A DNA stretch of 64,000 nucleotides from Modicisalibacter muralis (GCF_900102945.1 NZ_FNGI01000013.1:56537-120536); one strand, 5' to 3'. Shown: positions 30,386-41,728, counted from the first letter of the stretch. Notes: generated by a model from the sequence alone, not told the origin. A program made the numbers and translations.

Positions 30386-31339
30386 TTACGTTGGCGAGCC
30401 ATAACTCATCAAGCGCTGATACCGCCGCTCGAGCAACTCATCGGTATCCATCGACTCGAGGCGCTCGAGGCTCGCCAGCAGCGATTCCTTGACCCGCTCG
30501 GCAGTGTCGTATGGGTGGCGGTGCGCGCCGCCCAGCGGCTCCTCGATCAGGGTGTCGACGAAGCCCAGCTCCTTCAGGCGTTCGGCGGTAATACCCATCG
30601 CGTGGGCGGCGTCGGAGGCCTTTTCGGCACTTTTCCACAGAATCGACGCGCAACCCTCCGGCGAGATGACCGCATACGTCGAATATTGCAGCATCGCCAG
30701 CTCGTCGCATACGCCGATCGCCAGCGCGCCACCGGAACCGCCCTCGCCGACCACGGTGGCAATGATCGGCGTCTTGAGCCGTGACATCACCGCCAGGTTG
30801 TAGGCGATGGCCTCGGACTGGCCGCGCTCCTCGGCGTCGATGCCGGGATAGGCGCCGGGGGTGTCGATGAAGGTCAGCACCGGCATCTTGAAGCGTTCGG
30901 CCATTTCCATCAGACGGCAAGCCTTGCGGTAGCCTTCCGGGCGCGGCATGCCGAAGTTGCGGCGAACCTTTTCATGCACGTCGCGGCCCTTCTGATGGCC
31001 GATCACCATCACCGGCTTGCCGTCGAGACGCGCGACGCCGCCGACGATGGCGGCGTCGTCGGCGAAGTGGCGGTCACCGTGCAACTCGTCGAAGTCGCTG
31101 AATACGCTGTCGAGATAATCCAGCGTGTAGGGGCGCTGCGGGTGGCGCGAGAGCTGCGACACCTGCCAGGCGGTTAGATCGCGAAAGATCGACTCGGTCA
31201 GCTTCTTGCTCTTTTCCTGAAGCTTGCCGATCTCGTCGTTGATGTTGATCTTGCTGTCATTACCGACCAGCCGTAGTTCCTCGATCTTCGCCTGCAGCTC
31301 GGCAATCGGCTGTTCAAAGTCCAGATAATTGGGATTCAT
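30386..31339 (-). CDS. accA: Acetyl-CoA carboxylase, carboxyltransferase alpha subunit
   Basis: 317 residues. Starts [22 protein letters not shown], the usual coiled N-terminus. [46 protein letters not shown] and [12 protein letters not shown] are diagnostic. Works with AccD to make malonyl-CoA for fatty acid synthesis. The dnaE-accA-tilS order is common in gammaproteobacteria. Confidence 0.98.
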   Translation of the reverse strand: MNPNYLDFEQPIAELQAKIEELRLVGNDSKININDEIGKLQEKSKKLTESIFRDLTAWQVSQLSRHPQRPYTLDYLDSVFSDFDELHGDRHFADDAAIVGGVARLDGKPVMVIGHQKGRDVHEKVRRNFGMPRPEGYRKACRLMEMAERFKMPVLTFIDTPGAYPGIDAEERGQSEAIAYNLAVMSRLKTPIIATVVGEGGSGGALAIGVCDELAMLQYSTYAVISPEGCASILWKSAEKASDAAHAMGITAERLKELGFVDTLIEEPLGGAHRHPYDTAERVKESLLASLERLESMDTDELLERRYQRLMSYGSPT

Positions 31340-31458
31340 AGAGCTTCTACTTTCCGAAGATTAATGGGGCGCGCATGTAGAAACAGGCCGGCCGTTCACG
31401 ATAACTCGCCATTATCCCACCTTGACCCGCTCACGCAAGGCGAGCCGATCGCCAGCCG

Positions 31459-34400
31459 TTATCCACGATATTTGAGACGCACGCCATCCTGGCCTTCGAC
31501 CTCACGCAGCGCGATCATCAGTTCGTCGGCGGGCGCGACCTTCCAATCGCCGCCCAGCTCCAGCCAGCCGCTGGCCTGGGTGTTACGGTATTTGACGCGC
31601 ACCGGCAAACCGTCGATATCGCGCCAGGGGTCCAGGCTGTCACGCAGGCTATTGATGAATTGGCCGTTGGTGCGCGTGCCGTCCACCGACAGCTCCACTG
31701 CCTCGCCATAACGCCGGCGCGCCTCGACCATCAAAGTGATCTCCTTGCCACGCAGACGCAACCCACCGGAGTAGTCGTCACTTTGCACCTCGCCTTCGAC
31801 GATCAGCACCTGATCCTGGCCCAGGGTGTTACGCACCTGATCGAACAGTTCGCCGAACAGCGAAGCCTCGATGCGCCCGGTGCGATCGTCGAGGGTGACG
31901 AAGGCCATGGTATCGCCGCGCTTGGACTTCATGGTGCGCATCGCCACCACCAGCCCAGCCACGCGCTGCGGCTCGCGCGATGGCTTGAGATCGCTGATCC
32001 GCGTCGAGACGAAGCGTGAAAGCTCCTTCTCATACTCGTCGATGGGGTGCCCGGTCAGATAAAGGCCCAGCGTGTCCTTCTCGCCGGCCAGGCGCTCCTT
32101 GTCGCTCCAGTCGCGCACCTGCAGATAGCCCGCGTAGCCGCCGCCGGCCTCGGGCTCGGCGAACGCTTCGCCGAACATGTCGACCATGCCCAGACTGGCA
32201 TTGGCATTGCTCTGCGCCGCGGCCTTCAAGGCATCCTCCAGCGCTGCACTGAGTACCGCGCGCGAGGGCCCCAGATTGTCCAGGGCGCCGGAGCGGATCA
32301 GCGCTTCCAGGGTGCGCTTGTTCATGCGTTTGGAATCGATGCGCCGACAGAAATCGAACAGGTCGGCGAAGTCGCCGCCGTCGCTTCGCGCTTCGACGAT
32401 CGCGCCGATCGGCCCTTCGCCGACGCCGCGGATCGCGCCCAGGCCGTAGACCACCCGGCCCTCGCCATCGACGGTGAACTTGTAGGCGCCGACGTTGACG
32501 TCGGGCGGAGTCACCGTCAAACCCAGGTTGCGGCACTCCTCGATCAGCGGCACGACCTTGTCGAGGTTGTCCATCTCGGTGGACAGTACCGCGGCCATGA
32601 ACGGCCCGGGGTAGCGCGTCTTGAGCCAGGCGGTCTGATAGGAGACCAGCCCGTAGGCCGCCGAGTGCGATTTGTTGAAGCCGTAGCCGGCGAATTTTTC
32701 CACCAGGTCGAAGATATTGCCGGCGAGGTTCTTGTCGATGCCATTGGCGGCGCAGCCCTCCATGAAACCGGTGCGCTGCTTGGCCATCTCCTCGGGCTTC
32801 TTCTTGCCCATCGCCCGGCGCAGCATGTCGGCCTGGCCCAGACTGTAGCCGGCCAGCACCTGGGCGATCTGCATCACCTGCTCCTGATAGAGGATGACGC
32901 CATAGGTGGGCTCGAGCACCGGCTTGAGCCACTCGTGCTGGTAGTCCGGGTGCGGATAGGAAAGCTCGGCGCGGCCGTGTTTACGGTTGATGAAGTCGTC
33001 AACCATACCCGACTGCAAGGGGCCGGGGCGGAACAGCGCGACCAGCGCGATCATGTCCTCCAGCGAGTCGGGCTGCAGGCGCTTGATCAGCTCCTTCATG
33101 CCACGCGATTCGAGCTGGAAGACTGCGGTGGTCTCGGCCTTCTTGAGCATCGCGAAGGTCGGCGCGTCATCCAGCGGAATGCTGGTGATGTCCAGCGGGC
33201 CTTCGCCCTGGCGCGCGCGCACCACGTCGACCATCTCGAGCGCCCAATCGATGATGGTCAGGGTGCGCAGGCCGAGGAAGTCGAACTTGACCAGCCCGGC
33301 TTCCTCGATATCGTTCTTGTCGAACTGCACCATCAGCCCGCTGCCATCCTCATCGCATAGTAGCGGCGAGAAGTCGGTGAGCTTGGTCGGCGCGATCACC
33401 ACCCCACCGGCGTGCTTGCCGGTACCCCGAGTGATGCCTTCGAGCTTGACCGCCATGTCCCAGATTTCCTGGGCGTCCTCGTCGCCGGCGATGAAATCGC
33501 GCAGGGCTTCCTCCTGCTCGGACGCCTTGGCCAGGGTCATGCCGACTTCGAAGGGAATCAGCTTGGAGAGCTTGTCGCCCAGCGAGTAGGGCCGTCCCTG
33601 GGCGCGCGCCACGTCGCGCACCACCGCCTTGGCGGCCATGGTGCCGAAGGTGACGATCTGCGATACCGCGTTGCGGCCATAGCGGCTTGCCACGTAATCA
33701 ATGACGCTGTCGCGCTTCTCCATGCAGAAATCGACGTCGAAGTCGGGCATCGAGACACGTTCGGGATTGAGGAAGCGTTCGAACAGCAGGTCGTATTCCA
33801 GCGGATCGAGATCGGTGATCTTCTGCGCGTAGGCGACCAGCGAGCCGGCGCCGGAACCGCGACCCGGCCCCACCGGCACGTCGTTGTCCTTGGCCCACTG
33901 GATGAAGTCCATGACGATCAGGAAGTAGCCGGGGAAACCCATCTGGATGATGACATCGAGCTCGAAATCCAGGCGCTGGCGATAAGCGGGTTCGTGTGCG
34001 GCGCGATCACGCCCGGCGTAGATCGCGTTGGGACTATCGAAGAGCTGGTCGAGACGCTCGCTCAGGCCGTCATGCGAAACCTTGCGAAAGTATTCCTCCA
34101 GGGTCATACCCTCGGGAATCGGGAACTCGGGCAGAAAAATCTCGCCGAGTCGCACGTCGGCATTGCAGCGCGCGGCGATCATCACGCTGTTTTCCAGCGC
34201 CTCGGGAATATCGGCAAACAACTCGGCCATTTCCTGCGGTGTCTTCAGGTATTGCTCTTCGCTGTAACGCCGCTCGCGGCGCGGGTCGTCCAGCGCCTTG
34301 CCTTCACCGATCGACACCCGGGTCTCATGCGCCCAGAAGTCCTCGCGATTAAGGAAACGCACGTCGTTGGTGGCGACCACCGGCGTGCCGGTGCGCGCCG

Positions 34401-34962
34401 CCAGTTCCACCGACAGATGCACGCAGTCTTCGTCGTACTGACGTCCGGTGCGGCTAAGCTCGAGATAGAAGCGCCCGGGGAAATGCCGCTGCCATTCAGC
34501 AAGCGCCTGGCTCGCCTCGTCAGGGCGATCGGCGAGCAGAAAACGTCCGATCTCGCCTTCGCGCGCGCCGGACAGGGCGATCAGCCCCCCGCTTTGCGCG
34601 AACACCCAGTCCTTCTTGAGAATCGCCAGCCCCTGGCGCTGGCCCTCGACCCAGCCGCGCGAGATCAACTCGGTCAGGTTGCGATAGCCGTCGTTGTCCA
34701 TGGCCAGTAGGGTCAGGCGATACGGGTGGCCTTCGTCGAACGGATTGTCGAGCCACAGGTCGGCGCCGATGATCGGCTTGAGGCCGGCGCCCTGGGCCGC
34801 CTTGTAGACCTTGACCAGCCCGAACAGATTGGCCTCGTCGGTGACGGCGATCGCCGGCATGCCGGCCTCGGCGGTGGCAGCGACTAGCGGCTTCAGGCGT
34901 ACCAGGCCGTCGACGAGGGAGTATTCGCTGTGCACGCGAAGATGGACGAAAGGCGTAGTCAT
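31459..34962 (-). CDS. dnaE: DNA polymerase III alpha subunit
   Basis: 1167 residues, normal DnaE1 length. N-terminal PHP domain (FVHLRVHSEYSLVDG), catalytic palm with PDFDVDFCMEKRD for two of the catalytic aspartates and FDFLGLRTLTIID for the third region, then the fingers, a helix-hairpin-helix segment and an OB fold near the C-terminus (RVAGLVVAMRTMKSKRGDTM). Replicative polymerase of the chromosome. It follows rnhB by about 60 bp and is transcribed toward accA. Confidence 0.98.
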   Translation of the reverse strand: MTTPFVHLRVHSEYSLVDGLVRLKPLVAATAEAGMPAIAVTDEANLFGLVKVYKAAQGAGLKPIIGADLWLDNPFDEGHPYRLTLLAMDNDGYRNLTELISRGWVEGQRQGLAILKKDWVFAQSGGLIALSGAREGEIGRFLLADRPDEASQALAEWQRHFPGRFYLELSRTGRQYDEDCVHLSVELAARTGTPVVATNDVRFLNREDFWAHETRVSIGEGKALDDPRRERRYSEEQYLKTPQEMAELFADIPEALENSVMIAARCNADVRLGEIFLPEFPIPEGMTLEEYFRKVSHDGLSERLDQLFDSPNAIYAGRDRAAHEPAYRQRLDFELDVIIQMGFPGYFLIVMDFIQWAKDNDVPVGPGRGSGAGSLVAYAQKITDLDPLEYDLLFERFLNPERVSMPDFDVDFCMEKRDSVIDYVASRYGRNAVSQIVTFGTMAAKAVVRDVARAQGRPYSLGDKLSKLIPFEVGMTLAKASEQEEALRDFIAGDEDAQEIWDMAVKLEGITRGTGKHAGGVVIAPTKLTDFSPLLCDEDGSGLMVQFDKNDIEEAGLVKFDFLGLRTLTIIDWALEMVDVVRARQGEGPLDITSIPLDDAPTFAMLKKAETTAVFQLESRGMKELIKRLQPDSLEDMIALVALFRPGPLQSGMVDDFINRKHGRAELSYPHPDYQHEWLKPVLEPTYGVILYQEQVMQIAQVLAGYSLGQADMLRRAMGKKKPEEMAKQRTGFMEGCAANGIDKNLAGNIFDLVEKFAGYGFNKSHSAAYGLVSYQTAWLKTRYPGPFMAAVLSTEMDNLDKVVPLIEECRNLGLTVTPPDVNVGAYKFTVDGEGRVVYGLGAIRGVGEGPIGAIVEARSDGGDFADLFDFCRRIDSKRMNKRTLEALIRSGALDNLGPSRAVLSAALEDALKAAAQSNANASLGMVDMFGEAFAEPEAGGGYAGYLQVRDWSDKERLAGEKDTLGLYLTGHPIDEYEKELSRFVSTRISDLKPSREPQRVAGLVVAMRTMKSKRGDTMAFVTLDDRTGRIEASLFGELFDQVRNTLGQDQVLIVEGEVQSDDYSGGLRLRGKEITLMVEARRRYGEAVELSVDGTRTNGQFINSLRDSLDPWRDIDGLPVRVKYRNTQASGWLELGGDWKVAPADELMIALREVEGQDGVRLKYRG

Positions 34963-35022
34963 ATCGGGCTCGCGGTGGTTCGGTCACGAGGCGGGCCGGC
35001 GCTGTCACGCTGCCCCGCCTGG

Positions 35023-35682
35023 TTAGAAAAGATCGTACTGTTTCTTCACCGGCGCAAAGGAGCGGCGATGGTAATCGGGCAGCGGCCCGAGACTAGCTAG
35101 TGCCGCCAGGTGCTCGGGCGTCGAGTAGCCCTTGTGACGGGCGAAACCGTAGTCGGGGTAGCGCTCGTGCAGCGCCACCATCTGTGCGTCGCGCGCCACC
35201 TTGGCCAGAATCGAAGCCGCGCCAATCGCCGGATGGCGTGCGTCGCCCTTGATGACAGCCTGGCCAGGGCAATGATGCCCGGGCAGGCGATTACCGTCCA
35301 CCAGCAGATATTCGGCGGCGATCGCCAACCCGTCGATGGCGCGGCGCATGGCCAGGTGGCTGGCGTGATAGATATTCAGCGTATCGATCTCGGCGGGCGA
35401 TGCCTCGGCCACGGCGAAGGCCAGTGCATGCTCGCGGATCAGCGCGTCGAGCTCGATGCGACGCGTCTCGCTGAGCACCTTGGAGTCATTGATGCCGTCG
35501 ATGGGTCGACAAGGATCGAGAATCACTGCCGCGGCGACCACCGCGCCGGCCAACGGCCCGCGACCGACCTCGTCGACGCCGGCCAGGCGCTCGCCAGCGT
35601 AGTCGATGACGAGTTCGGGGTAAGCGTCGAGACGGCCGACCTCGACGTCGAGCACGCCGTCTTCGGGCAGAGTCAGGGTCAT
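35023..35682 (-). CDS. rnhB: Ribonuclease HII
   Basis: 219 residues. [19 protein letters not shown] carries the first acidic residues of the active site, and [10 protein letters not shown] and [15 protein letters not shown] the rest. Removes single ribonucleotides and RNA-DNA hybrids. The ATG overlaps the lpxB stop by 4 bp. The protein has about 25 extra residues before the conserved start of the fold, so an internal start is possible but no better ribosome site was seen. Confidence 0.95.
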   Translation of the reverse strand: MTLTLPEDGVLDVEVGRLDAYPELVIDYAGERLAGVDEVGRGPLAGAVVAAAVILDPCRPIDGINDSKVLSETRRIELDALIREHALAFAVAEASPAEIDTLNIYHASHLAMRRAIDGLAIAAEYLLVDGNRLPGHHCPGQAVIKGDARHPAIGAASILAKVARDAQMVALHERYPDYGFARHKGYSTPEHLAALASLGPLPDYHRRSFAPVKKQYDLF

Positions 35683-36863
35683 TCGGTCTCCTCCATGACA
35701 TCGGGCGCCACCGGTTTGGGCAGCGCCCGGCCCTGGGCCAGGGCCAGCACCGCCTCGGCGGCGCGCGCGCTGGCGCCACGCTGCAGGCCGGCATGCATCG
35801 ATGCGAAGCGCGTCTCCACGGTCCGGCGAGCATCGCCGTCGTTCAGCCAGGTCGTCAAGTGCGCGGCGATCGCCTCGGGCGTGGCGTCGTCCTGGATCAG
35901 CTCGGGCACCAGTGTCTCGCGGGCGATCAGGTTAGGTAGCGAAATCCACTCGGTCTTGACCAGACGCCGCGCCAGCCAGTGCGTGGCCGGCGCCATCTTG
36001 TAGGCGACCACCATCGGCCGGTGGCAGAGCATGGCTTCCAGCGCCGCCGTGCCGGAGGTCAGCAGCACGGCGTCGCTGGCGACCATCGCCTCGCGGGATT
36101 GGCCGTCGACCAGGGTCACCTGCCCGTTCAATTGCGGATAGCCCTTCAACAGCGCCTCAAGCTCCTTGCGGCGCCGCGGGGAGGCGGCGGGAACGATCAG
36201 TTGCAGCCCGTCGACGCGCTCGCACAAGCGCTCGGCGGCGGCGAGAAACGTCGCCCCCAGAAAGCGGATCTCGTTGGCCCGCGAGCCGGGCAGAATCGCC
36301 AGCACCGGTACGTCGGGCGCCAGACCCAGTTCGGCACGGGCGCCAACGCGGTCGTTGACCAGCGGCAACTCGTCGGCCAGCGGATGGCCGACGAACGTCA
36401 CCGGTACGCGATGGCGCTCGTAGAAGGCGGCTTCGAACGGCAGGAAGGTCAGCATGGCATCGACCGCACGGGCGATGCCCTTGACCCGCCCCTGTCGCCA
36501 GGCCCACACGGAGGGGCTGACGTAATGCGCGGTGGCAATGCCGTTCTCGCGCAGTTGGCGTTCCAGGCCCAGGTTGAAATCCGGCGCATCGATACCGACC
36601 ATGACAGCGGGCCGCCAGGCCAGCGCATCGCGCTTGAGATGGCGCCGTACGCCCAGCAGTTCGGGCAGGTGCTTGAGCACCTCGACCAATCCCATCACCG
36701 ACAGCGTCTCCAGTGGATAGAGACTCTCGAGGCCCTCGGCGATCATGCGCGGCCCGCCGATACCGCGAAACTCGGTATCGACGTGGCGCGCCTTTAGCGC
36801 ACGCATCAGTCCGGCGCCGAGAATGTCTCCGGAAAGTTCGCCCGCGACCAGATAGATACGCAT
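35679..36863 (-). CDS. lpxB: Lipid-A-disaccharide synthase
   Basis: 394 residues. GT19 glycosyltransferase. [71 protein letters not shown] and [12 protein letters not shown] are all family hallmarks. Joins UDP-2,3-diacylglucosamine and lipid X at the inner membrane. It overlaps rnhB by 4 bp and follows lpxA by 5 bp. Confidence 0.97.
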   Translation of the reverse strand: MRIYLVAGELSGDILGAGLMRALKARHVDTEFRGIGGPRMIAEGLESLYPLETLSVMGLVEVLKHLPELLGVRRHLKRDALAWRPAVMVGIDAPDFNLGLERQLRENGIATAHYVSPSVWAWRQGRVKGIARAVDAMLTFLPFEAAFYERHRVPVTFVGHPLADELPLVNDRVGARAELGLAPDVPVLAILPGSRANEIRFLGATFLAAAERLCERVDGLQLIVPAASPRRRKELEALLKGYPQLNGQVTLVDGQSREAMVASDAVLLTSGTAALEAMLCHRPMVVAYKMAPATHWLARRLVKTEWISLPNLIARETLVPELIQDDATPEAIAAHLTTWLNDGDARRTVETRFASMHAGLQRGASARAAEAVLALAQGRALPKPVAPDVMEETE

Positions 36864-36868
36864 GGGAA

Positions 36869-37639
36869 TTACCGGGTAATGCCGCGATTCGACGCCTTCA
36901 GCGAGGCGATGAAGGTGGCGAGTTCCGGCGGTGCCTCATGCTGCGATTCGAGGCTCGCCAGCGCCTGCTCCAGGGTCAGCCCCTGGCGGTAAACGACCTT
37001 GTAGGCATCGGTGAGCGACTTGATCGCCTCGCGGGAAAAGCCGCGACGTTTCAGGCCGACCAGATTCAGACCGTGCGCCTGAGCCGGGTTGCCGTTGATC
37101 ATCACGTAGGCCGGGGTGTCCTTGGTGATGATCGAACCGCCGCCGGCCATGGCATGCGTGCCGAAATGACAGAACTGATGCACCGCCGCGAGCCCGCCGA
37201 GAATCGCGAAGTCGCCAAGCGTGACATGACCGGCCAGGGTCACCTGGTTGGCGAGAATGCAGTCGTCGCCGATCAGGCAATCGTGACCGACATGCACGTA
37301 GGCCATGATCAGGTTGCGATTGCCGAGGGTGGTCACGCCACGATCCTGGATGGTGCCACGGTGCAGCGTCGCGCCTTCGCGAATCACGTTGTCGTCGCCG
37401 AGCTCGAGGCGCGTCGCTTCGCCGGCGTATTTCTTGTCCTGGCAATCCTCGCCCACCGAGGCGAACTGAAAGATGCGCGTGCGCCGGCCCAGGCGCGTCG
37501 GGCCCTTGATCACGACATGCGGCCCGATCACGCTTCCGGCACCGATCTCGACATCCGGTCCGATCACGCTGAACGGACCGACCTCGACGTCTTCGGCCAG
37601 GCGGGCGGCAGGATCGACGATGGCGGTGGGATGAATCAA
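36869..37639 (-). CDS. lpxA: UDP-N-acetylglucosamine acyltransferase
   Basis: 256 residues. First step of lipid A synthesis. Left-handed beta-helix of hexapeptide repeats, starting [49 protein letters not shown] holds the catalytic His region. The start is a TTG overlapping the fabZ stop (TTGA), so translation is coupled. Confidence 0.97.
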   Translation of the reverse strand: MIHPTAIVDPAARLAEDVEVGPFSVIGPDVEIGAGSVIGPHVVIKGPTRLGRRTRIFQFASVGEDCQDKKYAGEATRLELGDDNVIREGATLHRGTIQDRGVTTLGNRNLIMAYVHVGHDCLIGDDCILANQVTLAGHVTLGDFAILGGLAAVHQFCHFGTHAMAGGGSIITKDTPAYVMINGNPAQAHGLNLVGLKRRGFSREAIKSLTDAYKVVYRQGLTLEQALASLESQHEAPPELATFIASLKASNRGITR

Positions 37640-38079
37640 GCGACCTTCCTCTCGGCACAGATGATCTCGGCTTCACAGGCCAGCTCGTTATCCACGGTGG
37701 CGCGGCAGGCGAATCTCCAGATACCCCGCTTACCACGGATCACCTTGGCCTCGAGGCGCAACCGATCGCCTGGCATGACCGGGCGCTTGAAGCGTGCCTT
37801 GTCGGTGCCGACCAAATAATAGACATAGCCATCGGCGGGCAGCTTGTTGACCGTCTTGAAGCCGAGGATGCCACAGGCCTGGGCCATCGCCTCGATGATC
37901 AGCACGCCGGGCATGATCGGATGATGCGGAAAGTGCCCGTTGAAGAAGGGTTCGTTGATGCTGACGTTCTTGTAGGCAACGATGGATTCGCCGATGGCGA
38001 TCTCCACCACGCGATCCACTAACAGGAAAGGGTAGCGGTGCGGCAGATACTCACGAATCTCGTTGATGTCCATTTCCAT
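37636..38079 (-). CDS. fabZ: 3-hydroxyacyl-ACP dehydratase FabZ
   Basis: 147 residues. Hot-dog fold dehydratase. [21 protein letters not shown] is the usual start, and [20 protein letters not shown] carries the catalytic His and Glu. Start taken at MEMDINEI behind AGAGG; a 15-residue upstream extension is open but not conserved. Competes with LpxA for 3-hydroxyacyl-ACP, which balances phospholipid and lipid A synthesis. Confidence 0.95.
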   Translation of the reverse strand: MEMDINEIREYLPHRYPFLLVDRVVEIAIGESIVAYKNVSINEPFFNGHFPHHPIMPGVLIIEAMAQACGILGFKTVNKLPADGYVYYLVGTDKARFKRPVMPGDRLRLEAKVIRGKRGIWRFACRATVDNELACEAEIICAERKVA

Positions 38080-38211
38080 CGAGGCAACCTCTGAAAGTGC
38101 TTGATGTCCACCGCGAGTGGACACTGCTTGGCGAGTGGGCCCGCCAGTCGAATTTGGCGCTGGATTATAGCGTCGCCGGCGCCGTCTGGCAGCCGCTACC
38201 CATCGCGAAAG

Positions 38212-39252
38212 TTATGTGTCACGAGAACTACGTTCGAGTCGCGTCAGGCGCTTGGCGAGGTCATCGAGCTGTTTGAAACGCACCGCGTTCTTGCGCCACA
38301 GCGCGTTGCTCATGGCGCCAGTGCCGGACGAATAGACGCCGGGCTTCGTGATGGAATTGGTGACCAGGCTCATCCCCGTGACCTGCACGCCATCGCAGAT
38401 CGTCAAGTGACCCGCCAGCCCGACGCCGCCGCCCAGCATGCAGTGACGCCCGACCTTGGTCGAGCCGGCGATGCCCACGCAGCCGGCCAGCGCCGTATGA
38501 TCGCCGATGCACACGTTATGGGCGATCTGTACCTGGCTGTCGATCTTCACGTCGTCGCCGATCACGGTATCGCCCAGCGCGCCGCGATCGATGCTCGAAC
38601 AGCTGCCGACCTCGACGTCATCGCCCAGCACCACCCCGCCAAGCTGGGCGATCTTGTGCCAGCCGGCGCCATCATGGGCAAAGCCGAAGCCATCGGCGCC
38701 AATCACGCAGCCGCTGTGCAAGATGGCGCGTTTGCCAACGATCACGCCATGGTAGACGGTGACGTTGGCATGCAACCGCGACCCGGCGCCAATCGACGAA
38801 TCCGCCCCCACCACGCTGCCGGGTCCGACGATCACATCGTCGCCGAGCTCGGCGCCGGACTCGATCACCGCATGCGCACCGACCTCCACCCGCTGGCCCA
38901 GCGTCACGCCGTCGGCGACCGATGCAGCGGGATGAATGCCGGCAACCGGGCGGGCCGCGAGCGGATCGAACAGGCGCGATAGCTCGGCATAGGCCAGGTA
39001 AGGGTTGTCGAGTTCGAGGCGCGTCGCCGGACATTCGGCGACATGCGCGGGGTGAATCAGCACCGCGGCCGCCCGGGTATCGGGGAGATATTTGAGGTAG
39101 GCCCTGTTGGCCAGGAAACTCAAGTCCTCCGGACCGGCATCGCTGAGCGTCGCCAGACCACTGACACGGCGCTCGCCGTCACCGACGAGCGTTGCCCCTA
39201 GCCGCGCGGCCAGCTCGGCCAGGGAGCAGGAAAAAGCGTTGGTTTTCTTCAT
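38212..39252 (-). CDS. lpxD: UDP-3-O-(3-hydroxyacyl)glucosamine N-acyltransferase
   Basis: 346 residues. N-terminal uridine-binding domain (LSFLANRAYLKYL and the following RAAAVLIHP), then a left-handed beta-helix of hexapeptides from about residue 100, and a short C-terminal helix. Third step of lipid A synthesis. It comes directly after bamA: the skp/ompH gene that usually separates them is missing and only 96 bp remain. Confidence 0.96.
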   Translation of the reverse strand: MKKTNAFSCSLAELAARLGATLVGDGERRVSGLATLSDAGPEDLSFLANRAYLKYLPDTRAAAVLIHPAHVAECPATRLELDNPYLAYAELSRLFDPLAARPVAGIHPAASVADGVTLGQRVEVGAHAVIESGAELGDDVIVGPGSVVGADSSIGAGSRLHANVTVYHGVIVGKRAILHSGCVIGADGFGFAHDGAGWHKIAQLGGVVLGDDVEVGSCSSIDRGALGDTVIGDDVKIDSQVQIAHNVCIGDHTALAGCVGIAGSTKVGRHCMLGGGVGLAGHLTICDGVQVTGMSLVTNSITKPGVYSSGTGAMSNALWRKNAVRFKQLDDLAKRLTRLERSSRDT

Positions 39253-39348
39253 GTCATTGGCGAACCAGGCACCGTTACAGTGCCTGAGTATCCGTTGGAG
39301 TTGAGAGTGTGCACAGGCAATCTCTCGCTGGCTTGAATCCCGACACCA

Positions 39349-41682
39349 TCAGAACGTCTGGCCGAGCGAGAACTGGAAGGTTTGTTCGTCGTCGCCCTCC
39401 TCGTTGCTGAGCGGCTGGGCCACGCTGAACGTCAACGGCCCCACCGGGGTCAACCAGGATAGCCCCAGACCGACGCTGTAACGCAGCTCATCGAGATGCA
39501 CGCCGCTCTCGCAGTCCGAGGTGAAGCCGTCGGGCACGTCGTAGCACTCGGTGAGGTAGGTGTTACCGGCATCGAAGAACACGCTGGTCTGTATCGAACG
39601 ACGATCCTCGATCCATGGGAACGGATAGATCAACTCCACCGAGCCTTCGACCAGCACGTTGCCACCCAGGGTATCGTCATCGCCGCCATTGCGCTCGGTG
39701 GTGGCCGGCCCCAGCGTATTGCCGGCGAAACCGCGCACCGAGCCCAGACCACCGGCATAGAAGTTTTCGTAGAACGGATAGGGCTCGTCGCCGATGGTAT
39801 CGGCGTAACCGAGTGCAGTGCTGAACTTCAACGACCAGTCGGGGCTGAGCTCGAAAAGCTTCTGGCCGCTGTAACGCAGCTTGTAGTATTCGGCATCGGA
39901 GCCCGGCACCGCGGTCTCCAGCGAGACGCGTTGGTAACTGCCGGCGGTCGCCATGATGCCGCGGTTGAGATTGTTGCGCGTCCAACTGGCGGTGAGCTTG
40001 TAGCTCATCGCATCGTTGCCCTGGCTATCGGTGTATTCAACGATTTCCGCCGGTGTGTCTTCGTAGGTTTCGATCGACAGGTCTTCCAGGCCGACCCCGA
40101 AATTGAGACGGCTGAGATCGTTGATCGGGTAACCGAAATCGATGCTGCCGCCGTAGGAGTCGGTGGAGTAAGTCGAAATATCCGAATCTTCGTAGTCAGT
40201 CTCGCGATAGAACAGGTTGTAGCCGCGCGAAATGCCGTCCAGCGTCCAGTAGGGGTCGTTGAAACCGAAATTCACGCTGGTAAAGGTATCGCTGCGCTGC
40301 GCGCCGACATTGACCTGGTTGCCGGTACCCAGGAAGTTGCGCTGCGCCAGCGAGGCGCCATAGATGACTCCCGCGGTCTGAGAATAGCCGACGCTGGCCG
40401 AGATCGAGCCGGACGGCTGCTCCTCGACGTTGTAGATGACATCGACCTGATCCGGCTGGCCCGCCACCGGACGCGTCTCCACGTCGACCTGACGGAAGAA
40501 GCCGAGACGCTCGAGCCGCACTCGCGATTGACTGATCTTGTCGGTCGAGGCCGGGGCGCCCTCCATCTGAGTCAGCTCGCGGCGCAGCACCTGATCCTGG
40601 GTGGTGGTGTTGCCTTCGAAGGTGACGCGCCGCACATAGGCACGGCGTCCGGGCTCGACCAGGAAGGTGACATCGACCGTATCGCCGCTCTCGTCGACCT
40701 CGGGGATGCTCTCGACGTTGGCGAAGGCGAAGCCTTCGGCGCCCAGCTTCTGACGCAGCGCTTCGGAAGAGGCCGTCAAGGCGCTACGCGAGTAGACATC
40801 GCCGGACTCGGCGGTGACCAGCTCGCGGGCCTTTTCTTCGCTCAGGATCAGGTCGCCGGCGAACTGGATATCGTCGATCCGGTAACGGCGCCCCTCGTCG
40901 ACATTGATGGTCACGTAGATCTGCGACTTGTCGGGACTGATCGCCACCTGGGTGGAGGTGATGGCGAAATTGACGTAGCCGCGGTCAAGATAGTGCGAGC
41001 GTAGCGTCTCGAGATCGGCGGAGAGCTTCTCGCGGGCATATTCGTCATCCGAGAACCAGCCGAACAGCCAGCCCGGACGATCCTCGAGCACCATCAATTC
41101 GCGCAGGGTCTCGTCGTCGAAGGCTTGGTTACCGACGATATTGATCTGACGGATCTTGGCCACCGCGCCTTCGTTGACGTCGATATTGATCTGCACGCGG
41201 TTGCGATCGACCGGCTCGACCGAGGCCTCGATACTCGCACTGTAGCGACCCTGCGAATGGTAGAGCTGCTCCAGTTCGCGCTGCACTTCCTCGAGAGTCG
41301 AACGCTGCAGCACCTGACCCTCGGCCAGCCCCGCATCGGACAGACCCTTGCGCAGATCCTCGTCGGATATCTGCGAGTTGCCGTCGATTTCGATGAGCGA
41401 GATCGATGGGCGCTCGACCACGTTGATGATCAGTACATCGCCGTCACGCGCCAGGCGAATGTCGTCGAACAGCCCGGTTTCGAAGAGTTGCTTGGCCGCT
41501 TCGGCCAACTCACGATCGTCGACGCTTTCATGAGCGCTGACCGGGAACGCATTGAACACCGAGGCAGCCGAAACACGCTGCAGGCCCTCCACGCGAATGT
41601 CGGAAACCGTAAATGTGGCCGCCAGGGCCGTCTGGGTGCTGGAAATCAGCAGTGCCGCCAATCCGATGGTCTTGAGTTTCAT
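39349..41682 (-). CDS. bamA: Outer-membrane protein assembly factor BamA
   Basis: 777 residues. Start chosen at MKLKTIGLAALLISSTQTALA, a clear Sec signal peptide cleaved after ALA; upstream in-frame codons lie in the promoter region. Five POTRA domains (about residues 22-420; first one TFTVSDIRVEGLQRVSA), then a 16-strand barrel with the VRGF-type lock motif GLGSVRGFAGNTLGP and a C-terminal phenylalanine (FSLGQTF). Central component of the machine that folds outer-membrane proteins. The ribosome site is weak. Confidence 0.97.
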   Translation of the reverse strand: MKLKTIGLAALLISSTQTALAATFTVSDIRVEGLQRVSAASVFNAFPVSAHESVDDRELAEAAKQLFETGLFDDIRLARDGDVLIINVVERPSISLIEIDGNSQISDEDLRKGLSDAGLAEGQVLQRSTLEEVQRELEQLYHSQGRYSASIEASVEPVDRNRVQINIDVNEGAVAKIRQINIVGNQAFDDETLRELMVLEDRPGWLFGWFSDDEYAREKLSADLETLRSHYLDRGYVNFAITSTQVAISPDKSQIYVTINVDEGRRYRIDDIQFAGDLILSEEKARELVTAESGDVYSRSALTASSEALRQKLGAEGFAFANVESIPEVDESGDTVDVTFLVEPGRRAYVRRVTFEGNTTTQDQVLRRELTQMEGAPASTDKISQSRVRLERLGFFRQVDVETRPVAGQPDQVDVIYNVEEQPSGSISASVGYSQTAGVIYGASLAQRNFLGTGNQVNVGAQRSDTFTSVNFGFNDPYWTLDGISRGYNLFYRETDYEDSDISTYSTDSYGGSIDFGYPINDLSRLNFGVGLEDLSIETYEDTPAEIVEYTDSQGNDAMSYKLTASWTRNNLNRGIMATAGSYQRVSLETAVPGSDAEYYKLRYSGQKLFELSPDWSLKFSTALGYADTIGDEPYPFYENFYAGGLGSVRGFAGNTLGPATTERNGGDDDTLGGNVLVEGSVELIYPFPWIEDRRSIQTSVFFDAGNTYLTECYDVPDGFTSDCESGVHLDELRYSVGLGLSWLTPVGPLTFSVAQPLSNEEGDDEQTFQFSLGQTF

Positions 41683-41728
41683 GCAATCGATTCGCTCGAG
41701 TTGTTCCGCCAGCTCGCTGAACAGGCAC

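Noticed and set aside
32047..34710. Long plus-strand open frames across dnaE
   Set aside because: Shadows of the real dnaE reading frame; composition is that of codon-reversed sequence.
39496..41004. 502-codon plus-strand open frame
   Set aside because: Antisense shadow of bamA.
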